64,000 nt of DNA from Bacteroidota bacterium (GTDB lineage: Bacteria > Bacteroidota > Bacteroidia > Flavobacteriales_E > Vicingaceae): NCBI GenBank assembly GCA_016183805.1, contig JACPDX010000027.1, forward strand, positions 118,635 through 182,634, written 5' to 3'. The notes beneath the pieces are model-generated. The model was not told where the DNA came from, made no database searches, and saw only the letters and a program-made list of their open reading frames with translations. The translations under genes and the position numbers were made by a program. This document shows, piece by piece, positions 53,597 to 61,265 of the stretch; the stretch's first letter is position 1, and every line of letters starts with the position of its first letter.

Positions 53597-54673
53597 CTAC
53601 TGAACAATTACTTTTTTAGTGAAAACAGCATCGTTATCTTTAAACTTTAAGATATACAAGCCTTGAGGCAACGAAATTTCCAGTTGATTATTTTGAATGT
53701 CATCACTAAAAAATTGGTTGATTAATTTTCCAGTTACTGAATAAACATAAAGTTGTTCGTTGGTTGATGCCGAATGTTGTTCATTAAATTTTACAAAAAT
53801 CTTTTCTTTAGTTGGGTTTGGGTAAACCGTAAAATAATTTTCTATTTCATCTGTCAGCTGACGGATGCTTGTGGTCATGTTCCATTTGTCTTGAGCAATT
53901 GGACCGCTCCAAATAATGGTTGCCAAATAAGGATTGTCTATAAACGGATTTCTATTTCCTTGTATGCCTTGCAATAAATTATTTCTATTCATTTCATACA
54001 CCGAAACAGTATCGTCGGCATTCCATTGTAAAAACAAACCAATCATGTTTGCATCAGTAGGCACGGCGGTACCAACACCAACATTATTAGGCAAACATTG
54101 GCTGTCGTATCTTAAATACATGTACATCATCATTCGAGCAACATCACCTTTCCATTCGTCGCCTGGATACCAATTTACACCTGCATTTCCTGCATTTCCT
54201 GAGCCGGTTGCAAAAAGCCTGTTTCCTCTATTTCCATTCATTTGAACATCAGAAGATCTTAAATGGTGAGCATCTGTTCCTGCATTTGGCGAGGACGTAG
54301 TCATGTTAGGCGTTGCTAAAGATTGAGCGTAAGTGTGTTCTCTGTTCCAGTCTCCAATATTACCACCATTAGAATTTTTATTTCTGGTTCTATCGGTTGT
54401 TGGGTTACCGTCTGAATCGTTGTAACCATAAATCAATAAAACTTTTGTTGAGTTTGTCGGGTCTAAATCGGTTTGTTGAAGCACAGTCCACACATCGTTA
54501 TAGGTTATTGGATTGGTGTGAGTTACGGTAATTTTATTTGCCAATTCGTTTTTTAAGGCTTGTCCTGTTAAAGTTAAATTAACATTGTTGTAATAAGCAG
54601 GAATTTGCCCAAAAACAACACCCACAACCATAGAAGCTATAAGCGTAAAAAAAATAAATAAAGATATTCTCAT
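53597..54673 (-). CDS. Secreted endonuclease I family nuclease with T9SS tail
   Basis: 358 residues with a signal peptide (VVGVVFGQ). Residues about 100-270 match the endonuclease I/DNase family: GDWNREHTYAQSL carries the catalytic Arg-Glu-His of the HNH-like site, followed by DAHHLRSSDVQMNGNRGNRLF and WYPGDEWKGDVARMMMYMYLRY. The last ~75 residues are a T9SS type A signal (YFTVYPNPTKEKIFVKF ... GLYILKFKDNDAVFTKKVI). It should be an extracellular nuclease for DNA digestion. Two tandem TAAATTTG -7 boxes precede it (54699-54716). Confidence 0.9.
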   Translation of the reverse strand: MRISLFIFFTLIASMVVGVVFGQIPAYYNNVNLTLTGQALKNELANKITVTHTNPITYNDVWTVLQQTDLDPTNSTKVLLIYGYNDSDGNPTTDRTRNKNSNGGNIGDWNREHTYAQSLATPNMTTSSPNAGTDAHHLRSSDVQMNGNRGNRLFATGSGNAGNAGVNWYPGDEWKGDVARMMMYMYLRYDSQCLPNNVGVGTAVPTDANMIGLFLQWNADDTVSVYEMNRNNLLQGIQGNRNPFIDNPYLATIIWSGPIAQDKWNMTTSIRQLTDEIENYFTVYPNPTKEKIFVKFNEQHSASTNEQLYVYSVTGKLINQFFSDDIQNNQLEISLPQGLYILKFKDNDAVFTKKVIVQ

Positions 54674-54698
54674 GTTAAAATTCTAGTAAGTTGATGAA

Positions 54699-54716
54699 CA
54701 AATTTACTCAAATTTA
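54699..54716 (-). promoter_or_regulatory. Two tandem -7 boxes of the endonuclease gene
   Basis: On the minus strand TAAATTTG occurs at 54709-54716 and again at 54699-54706. Both are exact TAnnTTTG matches, 25-36 bases before the ATG. Confidence 0.45.
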
Positions 54717-54802
54717 ACTTATAAGCAGCTGATAACGGGTTTTTTAATAATTGTGCAAAAATAGATATAAATCATACCCCTCTTTTTATTATTTTCGTTG
54801 TT

Positions 54803-56056
54803 ATGAAATTGATAAGCTATTTTTTTGCAACTTGTATCCTATTTTTTGCAGCCTGTTCCAGTAATTCAACGAAAAACGAAGATAAAAAACCGGAATTATT
54901 GGTTGAGGGCATTTGGCATTTAGATTTTTTGTTGTCACCCAATAATATACTGCCGGTAGAATTTTCGTTGAATAAAGTAGATACCGTTTTTGAAATCGAA
55001 TTTTTAAATGCCGAAGAAAAAATTACCATTAAAGATGTGAAAGTTGATGGCGACAAAATAACCATCAAAGACGAGATATTTAATACGTGGTTTGAAGGAA
55101 AAATTGTTAGCCCAACTAAAATAACGGGGTTTTGGTATAAAGAAAATGTAACCTATAAAATTCCATTTGAAGCCGAACAAGGCATTAAAGAGCGGTTTCC
55201 CGAGCCGGAAAATTTAAGCAACCATCAATCAAATATAACGGGCAAATGGGAGGTAGATTTTAGTAAAGGAACCGACGACCATTATAAAGCTATTGGGCAG
55301 TTTCAACAAGTAGATAACTATGTAACGGGTACTTTTATGACCGAAACAGGTGATTACAGATTTTTGGAAGGAAACATGTACAATAACAATTTATACCTTT
55401 CTTGTTTTGATGGTGCCCATTCATTTTTGTTTAAAGCTTCGTTAATAAACGATGTTTTAGAAGGTAATTTTTGGTCGGGAACACACTGGGAAGAACCTTT
55501 TGTGGCTATTAGAAATGAAAATTTTGAATTGACCAACCCTGATTCACTTACCTTTTTAAAACAAGGGTTTGAAACCATTGATTTTAAACTGCCAAATGTT
55601 GATGGCGAAACAGTTTCATTAACCGATGAAAAATACCAAAACAAAGTAGTTATTGTTAATGTTATGGGACCGTGGTGTCCGAATTGCAAAGATGAAACCA
55701 CATATTTAACAGAATTATATAATAAATACCATATCGAAGGATTGGAAATAGTTGCCTTATCGTTTGATAAAACTGATGACTTTGAAACATCAAAAAATAA
55801 CATCTTAAAGGTTAAAAACCACTTCAAAGTCGATTACGATTTTTTAATTGCCGGGAAAGCAAGCAAAATTGAAGCTGCAAAAGTTTTGCCCATGCTTAAC
55901 CAGATTATGTCGTACCCAACCTCAATATTTATTGATAAAAAAGGAAAGGTTAGAAAAATCAGAACCGGTTTTTATGGTCCTGGGACCGGTAATTATTACA
56001 AACGTTATACAGATGAAACCACTATTTTTATTCAAACTTTGTTGAAAGAAAAGTAG
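54803..56056 (+). CDS. TlpA-type thioredoxin lipoprotein
   Basis: 417 residues. The lipobox (FFAACSSN) makes it a lipoprotein. The N-terminal ~240 residues are a beta-rich region with two related halves (ILPVEFSLNKVDTVFEIEF; TGKWEVDFSKGTDDHYKAIG). The C-terminal ~165 residues are a thioredoxin fold with the active site WCPNC (C292 and C295) in VNVMGPWCPNCKDE, plus a cis-Pro region (MSYPTSIFIDKKGK). It probably reduces disulfides in periplasmic proteins. Partner unknown. Confidence 0.87.
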   Translation: MKLISYFFATCILFFAACSSNSTKNEDKKPELLVEGIWHLDFLLSPNNILPVEFSLNKVDTVFEIEFLNAEEKITIKDVKVDGDKITIKDEIFNTWFEGKIVSPTKITGFWYKENVTYKIPFEAEQGIKERFPEPENLSNHQSNITGKWEVDFSKGTDDHYKAIGQFQQVDNYVTGTFMTETGDYRFLEGNMYNNNLYLSCFDGAHSFLFKASLINDVLEGNFWSGTHWEEPFVAIRNENFELTNPDSLTFLKQGFETIDFKLPNVDGETVSLTDEKYQNKVVIVNVMGPWCPNCKDETTYLTELYNKYHIEGLEIVALSFDKTDDFETSKNNILKVKNHFKVDYDFLIAGKASKIEAAKVLPMLNQIMSYPTSIFIDKKGKVRKIRTGFYGPGTGNYYKRYTDETTIFIQTLLKEK

Positions 56057-56100
56057 GCTCCATTCTTCGTATCAACTCATTTTCAATTCAGCATTTTTCT

Positions 56101-56108
56101 TACATTTG
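56101..56108 (+). promoter_or_regulatory. -7 promoter box of lysS
   Basis: TACATTTG is an exact TAnnTTTG match, 24 bases before the ATG. Confidence 0.6.
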
Positions 56109-56132
56109 CACACCAAAAAATAAATTACATTA

Positions 56133-57827
56133 ATGAGTATTCAATTATCAGAACAAGAAATTGTTAGAAGAGAATCGCTGGCAAAATTAAGAGCATTAGG
56201 AATTAATCCTTACCCTGCAGATTTATTTCCTGTAAATGCATTGACCAACCAGGTTAAAGAAAAATTTGTAGAAGGCAAGGAAGTAGTTTTGGCAGGAAGA
56301 ATGATGAGCCAACGTATCATGGGAAAGGCTTCGTTTGCTGAATTAAAAGACTCAGCAGGTCGTTTGCAAGTGTATATTAATAGGGATGAACTTTGCCCCG
56401 GCGAAGATAAAACTTTGTACAACGAAGTATTTAAAAAACTGCTCGATATAGGCGACTTTATTGGTGTAAAAGGAACATTATTTACCACTCAGGTTGGTGA
56501 AAAATCGTTAAAAGTAAAAGAACTCACGGTATTGAGTAAATCATTACGCCCATTGCCCATTGTTAAAACCGATGAAGACGGCAAAGTACACGATGCATTT
56601 ACCGACCCGGAAATGCGATACCGTCAACGTTATGTTGATTTAGTGGTGAATGATGGCGTAAAAGAAGTATTTATTACTCGCTCAAAGGTAATGAGTACCA
56701 TGCGTGAATTTTTTAATGCTAAAGGATATTTAGAAGTTGAAACTCCAATTCTACAACCTGTTCCCGGTGGTGCTGCTGCTCGTCCGTTTATTACCCATCA
56801 CAATGCGTTAGACATGCCGTTGTATTTGAGAATTGCCAACGAATTGTATTTAAAACGATTGATTGTTGGTGGTTTTGATGGTGTTTATGAATTTGCCAAA
56901 GATTTCAGAAACGAGGGAATGGACAAGACACATAATCCGGAATTTACCGTAATGGAAATTTACGTTTCGTATAAAGATTACAACTGGATGATGGATTTTA
57001 CAGAAGAAATGATTGAAAAAGTGGCGTTGGCTGTTCATGGAAAACCCGAATGTAAAGTGGGAGAAAATGTAATCAGTTTTGCTCGTCCGTTTAAACGTAT
57101 TTCCCTGACGGATGCAATAAAAGAATTCACCGGGTTTGATATTTCAGGAAAAACAGAAAAAGAATTGTTTGACTGGTGCAGAGCCAATGGAATTGATGCA
57201 GATGAATCGATGGGAAAAGGAAAATTGATTGATGAGATTTTTGGTGAAAAATGCGAGAAAAACTACATACAACCAACCTTTATTACAGATTACCCGAAAG
57301 AAATGTCGCCATTGTGTAAAGAACACCGAACCAATCCTGATTTAACAGAGCGTTTTGAATTAATGGTTAATGGTAAAGAAATAGCCAATGCTTATTCTGA
57401 ATTGAATGACCCTATTGACCAACGTGAGCGTTTTGAGGAACAACTACGACTATCTGAAAAAGGTGATGACGAAGCCATGTTTATTGATCAGGATTTTTTA
57501 CGTGCATTAGAATATGGTATGCCTCCAACCTCAGGAATGGGAATTGGAATTGACCGTTTAGTCATGTTAATGACCAATCAAAGTTCGATACAAGAAGTAT
57601 TGTTTTTTCCGCAAATGAAACTCGAGAAAAAAGCCGTTGAACTAACCGATGCCGAAAAAGCAATTCTTGAAGTTTTAAAAGCAAACAACAACATGGATTT
57701 AACCGCTTTAAAAAATACGGTTGGATTAAGCGGTAAACAATGGGATGCAGGAATGAAAGGCTTAAGCAAACATGGACTGGTTAAAGTTGAGGTAAATGGG
57801 GATAGTAAAACTTGTGTTTTGAAGTAA
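56133..57827 (+). CDS. lysS: Lysyl-tRNA synthetase, class II
   Basis: 564 residues. The N-terminal OB-fold (about 50-150, VVLAGRMMSQRIMGKASFAEL) binds the anticodon. The class II core has motif 2 (FRNEGMDKTHNPEF), the PGGAAARPF stretch and motif 3 (GMGIGIDRLVML). It is about 60 residues longer than E. coli LysS; the extra is a C-terminal domain (ELTDAEKAILEVLKANNNMD...GLSKHGLVKVEV) that looks like a winged helix, as usual in Bacteroidota. A perfect -7 box is at 56101. It charges tRNA-Lys. Confidence 0.97.
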   Translation: MSIQLSEQEIVRRESLAKLRALGINPYPADLFPVNALTNQVKEKFVEGKEVVLAGRMMSQRIMGKASFAELKDSAGRLQVYINRDELCPGEDKTLYNEVFKKLLDIGDFIGVKGTLFTTQVGEKSLKVKELTVLSKSLRPLPIVKTDEDGKVHDAFTDPEMRYRQRYVDLVVNDGVKEVFITRSKVMSTMREFFNAKGYLEVETPILQPVPGGAAARPFITHHNALDMPLYLRIANELYLKRLIVGGFDGVYEFAKDFRNEGMDKTHNPEFTVMEIYVSYKDYNWMMDFTEEMIEKVALAVHGKPECKVGENVISFARPFKRISLTDAIKEFTGFDISGKTEKELFDWCRANGIDADESMGKGKLIDEIFGEKCEKNYIQPTFITDYPKEMSPLCKEHRTNPDLTERFELMVNGKEIANAYSELNDPIDQRERFEEQLRLSEKGDDEAMFIDQDFLRALEYGMPPTSGMGIGIDRLVMLMTNQSSIQEVLFFPQMKLEKKAVELTDAEKAILEVLKANNNMDLTALKNTVGLSGKQWDAGMKGLSKHGLVKVEVNGDSKTCVLK

Positions 57828-57897
57828 ATAGAAGACCGAAAACCAAAGAAACAAGTGACAAAACACCAAACACCAATGACCAAATACTAAAAACCAC
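57828..57897. repeat. CAAACACCAA-type word repeat between lysS and the GT39 gene
   Basis: The whole spacer is made of near-repeated words: GAAGACCGAAAACCAAAGAA, then CAAAACACCAAACACCAATG and ACCAAATACTAAAAACCAC. It has no promoter-like or hairpin structure. Confidence 0.55.
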
Positions 57898-60009
57898 ATG
57901 AACAAAGAAAAGATTTATCAATACGCTATACTTTCTTTATTTGTACTTGTCATTGTTTTTAACCACATTTTTGGTTATTTGGGGCATTATGGTTGGGACG
58001 ATATGCATTATGCCGAAATGGCAAATGATGTTTTACAAGGAACTATTCACTATGATGACCATTATTTCTATCGCTGGCCAACGGTCCTTCTAACGGCACT
58101 TTCGTATAAAATTTTTGGAATAAACGACTTTGCTTCTTCGCTTCCGGCAATGGGAATTTCTATAGGAATTTTGTTACTTGTTTTTTCTATTTTAAAACGA
58201 TATTCTCTGTTTGTGCTTTTTATTGGTTTAAGCCTTTTAACCTTAGCAAACTGGTTTTTGTTTTATACCGACAAATTGATGCCCGATATTTTTGTTGCAT
58301 TTTTTATTTTGAGTGCGGTAATTACTATCTATCGGTACAAGTTTATTGAAAAAGAAACACAATCATTAAAGTTTGCTTTTTTGTTGGCATTAAGCCTGTT
58401 CTTTGGATTTTTAGCCAAAGAAACCATTGCTTTGTTTTTACCGGTTTTAGCTTATTTGTTTGTGATTGATGTTTTTATCACAAAAAAAAGAACGTTTTGG
58501 ATTTATGCTACCGGAATAACTTTTAGTTTGTTTGTTTTGTATTTTCTATTGCTTTATGCATTAACTGGCGATGCGTTTATTCGATTTAAAACTATTTTAG
58601 ACAACCGCTATTTTAGTGAATGTAGTTATCACGAATTGCCTATAATTTATGTAATAAAACGAGTAGCGTATCAGTTTTACGAAATGTTCATCGGTTCTGG
58701 TATGTTTTTATCGATAGTTTTATTGTTGCCTGTTTTTATTACAAAAAAACACCTGCCCGACCAGCAGGCTGGAAAAGAGGTATGGTTGATGTTTAATGAA
58801 CTTTCTTTCTTTTCTGTTGTTGGATTAATCTTGGTTTTGTCGTCAAATTTTATGAGTATTTCTTACACCGAATATATTCCTATGTGTATCGACCCTCGCC
58901 ATTATCTTTTTATTTTTCCGATAACTAGTATTGCCGCAGCATTTGTTATTGATAAATATTTGGATAAAACCATAAACATTAGAGTAATTATTATATTAAT
59001 TGGATTGTTAACCTTGCTTTCGTTACTTATTGTAGAACAACTGTTTTGGTCACACTATTTTCCGTTGTGTGTGTTATTTTTTGCTGCCGGCTTCATGAGT
59101 TTTCAGACGAATAAAATGCAAATCATTTTTGCCATTTTATTTTTTGCCATCCTTTCAATAGTTCCCGTACAAAATATAATAGCCTATCGTAATACCGAAT
59201 ATCATACTCAAAAACAAGCCATTATTGAGCATATTATTGGTAAACAAGAAAATTGTGTAGTTATTAGCAACCAAGTTCAAACTAGAGAAAACAAATACTA
59301 TTGTGGCTTTAAAACCATTAATAATATTCAGTTTTTGTCTTTTGATGAAGTAACCGAAGACATGTTGAACTCGTCAATAAAAAAGATATTGATATTAAAC
59401 AACTACACGCTTTATTTATCAAATAAAACCCCAAGCAATATGCCTTATTATGCTACTATGGTGGAACCTGGTAATTTCAAAACAATTTACAAAAACGAAA
59501 AATTAAATTTTTCCATATTGGAATTGACAAAAGTTGCTTATAAAATAATCGAAACAACCAACGATTTTGAAACTGAAATTCCATATTGGAATTACCCTAA
59601 AGAACAATTGGTAAACACTAATTTTAAAAGCGGTGCAACTGCACATAAAGTTGACGAATATTCTTCTACTTTTCAATTGTATTTAGATTCAATTTCGGTT
59701 GACGTTGCTTCTAATTTAAAAATAAAAACAGAAGTGTATCAATTGTTTAAAGATTCTACAGAAGCTCAAATAGTGGTTTCTATTGAATCGAACAATGAAG
59801 TTTATTATTGGAAAAGTGCCGGATTAACCTCCCCGATAGCTGCTGGGACTATCGATGATGAATCGGAATGGAAAAATGTGGATATGGAATTTTCAGTAAA
59901 TAAAGGTGAATTGAAATCCAACTCTTTGCTTAAAATTTATGTTTGGAATCCAAAAAAACAAGAGTGCTTAATTGATGATTTTAAGATTACTCTATTTGGT
60001 TTTAGGTAA
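57898..60009 (+). CDS. GT39-type membrane glycosyltransferase
   Basis: 703 residues. About 10 membrane segments occupy 1-430. The first loop has GWDDMHYAEMANDVLQG, the Asp/Glu-bearing motif of the ArnT/PMT-like GT39 superfamily, which transfers sugars from polyprenyl-phosphate donors. After the membrane part, about 430-565 is a soluble region. The last ~130 residues (FKSGATAHKVDEYSSTFQLYLD ... KIYVWNPKKQECLIDDFKI) look like a carbohydrate-binding beta-sandwich. Two small palindromic repeats sit inside the coding frame (58751-58772 and 59831-59848), encoding HLPDQQAGK and SPIAAGT without breaking it. Confidence 0.78.
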   Translation: MNKEKIYQYAILSLFVLVIVFNHIFGYLGHYGWDDMHYAEMANDVLQGTIHYDDHYFYRWPTVLLTALSYKIFGINDFASSLPAMGISIGILLLVFSILKRYSLFVLFIGLSLLTLANWFLFYTDKLMPDIFVAFFILSAVITIYRYKFIEKETQSLKFAFLLALSLFFGFLAKETIALFLPVLAYLFVIDVFITKKRTFWIYATGITFSLFVLYFLLLYALTGDAFIRFKTILDNRYFSECSYHELPIIYVIKRVAYQFYEMFIGSGMFLSIVLLLPVFITKKHLPDQQAGKEVWLMFNELSFFSVVGLILVLSSNFMSISYTEYIPMCIDPRHYLFIFPITSIAAAFVIDKYLDKTINIRVIIILIGLLTLLSLLIVEQLFWSHYFPLCVLFFAAGFMSFQTNKMQIIFAILFFAILSIVPVQNIIAYRNTEYHTQKQAIIEHIIGKQENCVVISNQVQTRENKYYCGFKTINNIQFLSFDEVTEDMLNSSIKKILILNNYTLYLSNKTPSNMPYYATMVEPGNFKTIYKNEKLNFSILELTKVAYKIIETTNDFETEIPYWNYPKEQLVNTNFKSGATAHKVDEYSSTFQLYLDSISVDVASNLKIKTEVYQLFKDSTEAQIVVSIESNNEVYYWKSAGLTSPIAAGTIDDESEWKNVDMEFSVNKGELKSNSLLKIYVWNPKKQECLIDDFKITLFGFR
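58751..58772. repeat. Intragenic palindrome-like repeat (CCTGC...GCAGG) in the GT39 gene
   Basis: ACCTGCCCGACCAGCAGGCT and the following GG resemble the CCTGCxxxxGCAGG family that flanks 61151. It encodes residues about 285-292 (HLPDQQAG) in a loop between membrane segments. Confidence 0.5.
59831..59848. repeat. Intragenic CCCGATAGC-type repeat in the GT39 gene
   Basis: CCCCGATAGCTGCTGGGA resembles half of the palindrome at 61111 and encodes SPIAAGT (about residues 645-651). Confidence 0.5.
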
Positions 60010-60080
60010 GTCCTAAGTCTTCAGTTCTCAATCTTCAATCTTCAACTTCGGTCTTCTGACTTTGGACTTCCAACTTATAA
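60010..60080. repeat. CTTCAATCTTCAA-type word repeat before gpsA
   Basis: The spacer is built of near-repeated words: AAGTCTTCAGTTCTCAATC, TTCAATCTTCAACTTCGG, TCTTCTGACTTTGGACTTCC. The reverse-strand words match GAAGATTG...GAAG at 3512. Confidence 0.55.
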
Positions 60081-60090
60081 ATACATTACT

Positions 60091-60098
60091 TATATTTG
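60091..60098 (+). promoter_or_regulatory. -7 promoter box abutting gpsA
   Basis: TATATTTG is an exact TAnnTTTG match that ends 4 bases before the ATG at 60103, so a leaderless transcript is likely. Confidence 0.5.
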
Positions 60099-60102
60099 CC
60101 CT

Positions 60103-61098
60103 ATGGAAAATAAAAAAATAGCAGTTTTAGGAGGAGGAAGTTGGGCTACAGCTATTGTAAAAATCCTTACAGAGACAGTTGATCAGGTAAATTGGTGGAT
60201 GAGAGATGCAGAATGTATTGCACATATTAAACAATTTTATCACAATCCAAATTATATTCAATCTATTGAGTTTGATGTAGAAAAATTAAATTTAAGTTCA
60301 AACCTGCAACAAACCATCGATAATTCTGATATTATTATTGTTGCAGTACCCTCCGCTTTTTTGGCAAAAGCATTTGATAATGCCAACCTACAAGGAATAG
60401 AAAATAAAATTATTATTTCGGCAGTAAAAGGTGTCGTACCTGAATACAATCAAATTCCTGCTGAGTATTTTCATTTAAAATTTAATGTACCTTATAAGAA
60501 AATAGGCATGATTGCTGGTCCTTGTCATGCCGAAGAGGTTGCCATGGAGCGCTTATCGTATTTAACCATTGCTTGTCAGAATCAAGAAATTGCTCAATAT
60601 GTGGCTGATGCCATGTCGTGCAGATACATCCACACTTCAACTTCTGATGATTTGTTTGGAACAGAACTTTCGGCAATTTTAAAAAATATTTATTCGGTAG
60701 CTAGTGGAATTTGTAACGGTTTAGGTTATGGCGACAACTTTCAAGCAGTTTTAATTGCAAGTTCAATCCGAGAAACAGAGCGTTTTATTAGTGCCATTCA
60801 CGAAATACATCGAGATGTGAAAACCTCCGCTTATTTAGGCGATTTATTGGTAACGGCTTACTCACAATTTTCGAGGAACAGAAACTTTGGAAGCATGGTA
60901 GGGAGAGGTTATTCGGTAAAATCGGCTCAAATAGAAATGAACATGGTAGCCGAAGGTTATTATGCTGCTAAAGGAATTTACGAAATCAATAAAAAGTATA
61001 AAGTAAATATGCCTATTGCAGACGCTGTTTATCATATCCTTTATGAGAAAATTTCACCCATGATGGAAATGAAAATTTTGTCAGGGAAACTTTCTTAG
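60103..61098 (+). CDS. gpsA: NAD(P)-dependent glycerol-3-phosphate dehydrogenase
   Basis: 331 residues, typical for GpsA. It reduces dihydroxyacetone phosphate to sn-glycerol-3-phosphate for phospholipids. The N-terminal Rossmann loop is IAVLGGGSWATAI. Later are IGMIAGPCHAEEVA and the catalytic-Lys region AILKNIYSVASGICNGLGYGDN. Cytosolic. A -7 box ends 4 bases before its start. It is the last plus-strand gene before two minus-strand T9SS genes. Confidence 0.95.
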   Translation: MENKKIAVLGGGSWATAIVKILTETVDQVNWWMRDAECIAHIKQFYHNPNYIQSIEFDVEKLNLSSNLQQTIDNSDIIIVAVPSAFLAKAFDNANLQGIENKIIISAVKGVVPEYNQIPAEYFHLKFNVPYKKIGMIAGPCHAEEVAMERLSYLTIACQNQEIAQYVADAMSCRYIHTSTSDDLFGTELSAILKNIYSVASGICNGLGYGDNFQAVLIASSIRETERFISAIHEIHRDVKTSAYLGDLLVTAYSQFSRNRNFGSMVGRGYSVKSAQIEMNMVAEGYYAAKGIYEINKKYKVNMPIADAVYHILYEKISPMMEMKILSGKLS

Positions 61099-61108
61099 GG
61101 AGTGTTCT

Positions 61109-61199
61109 CCCCCGATAGCTATCGGGCAACTTATTTCTTCAACTCTATCAACCTGCACGAATGGCTCGTTCAGGCAGGGACGGGTAGGGGTGTGTAATT
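61109..61199. repeat. Composite palindromic repeat after gpsA
   Basis: CCCGATAGCTATCGGG (61111-61126) is a perfect 16-base palindrome. From 61151, ACCTGCACGAATGGCTCGTT and CAGGCAGGGACGGGTAGGGG form a second, partly palindromic part. Decayed relatives lie at 11401, 58751 and 59831. It could also work as a terminator for gpsA. Confidence 0.6.
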
Positions 61200-61265
61200 T
61201 AAAAGTATGTCATTATTTTTATAGCAAGCTATAAACCTTTCTATTAAACATAAACTATACTAAAC

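Noticed and set aside
39541..56056. Metal region as a mobile genomic island
   Set aside because: No integrase, transposase, tRNA gene or flanking direct repeat was found. Codon use looks like the neighbours, so transfer cannot be claimed.
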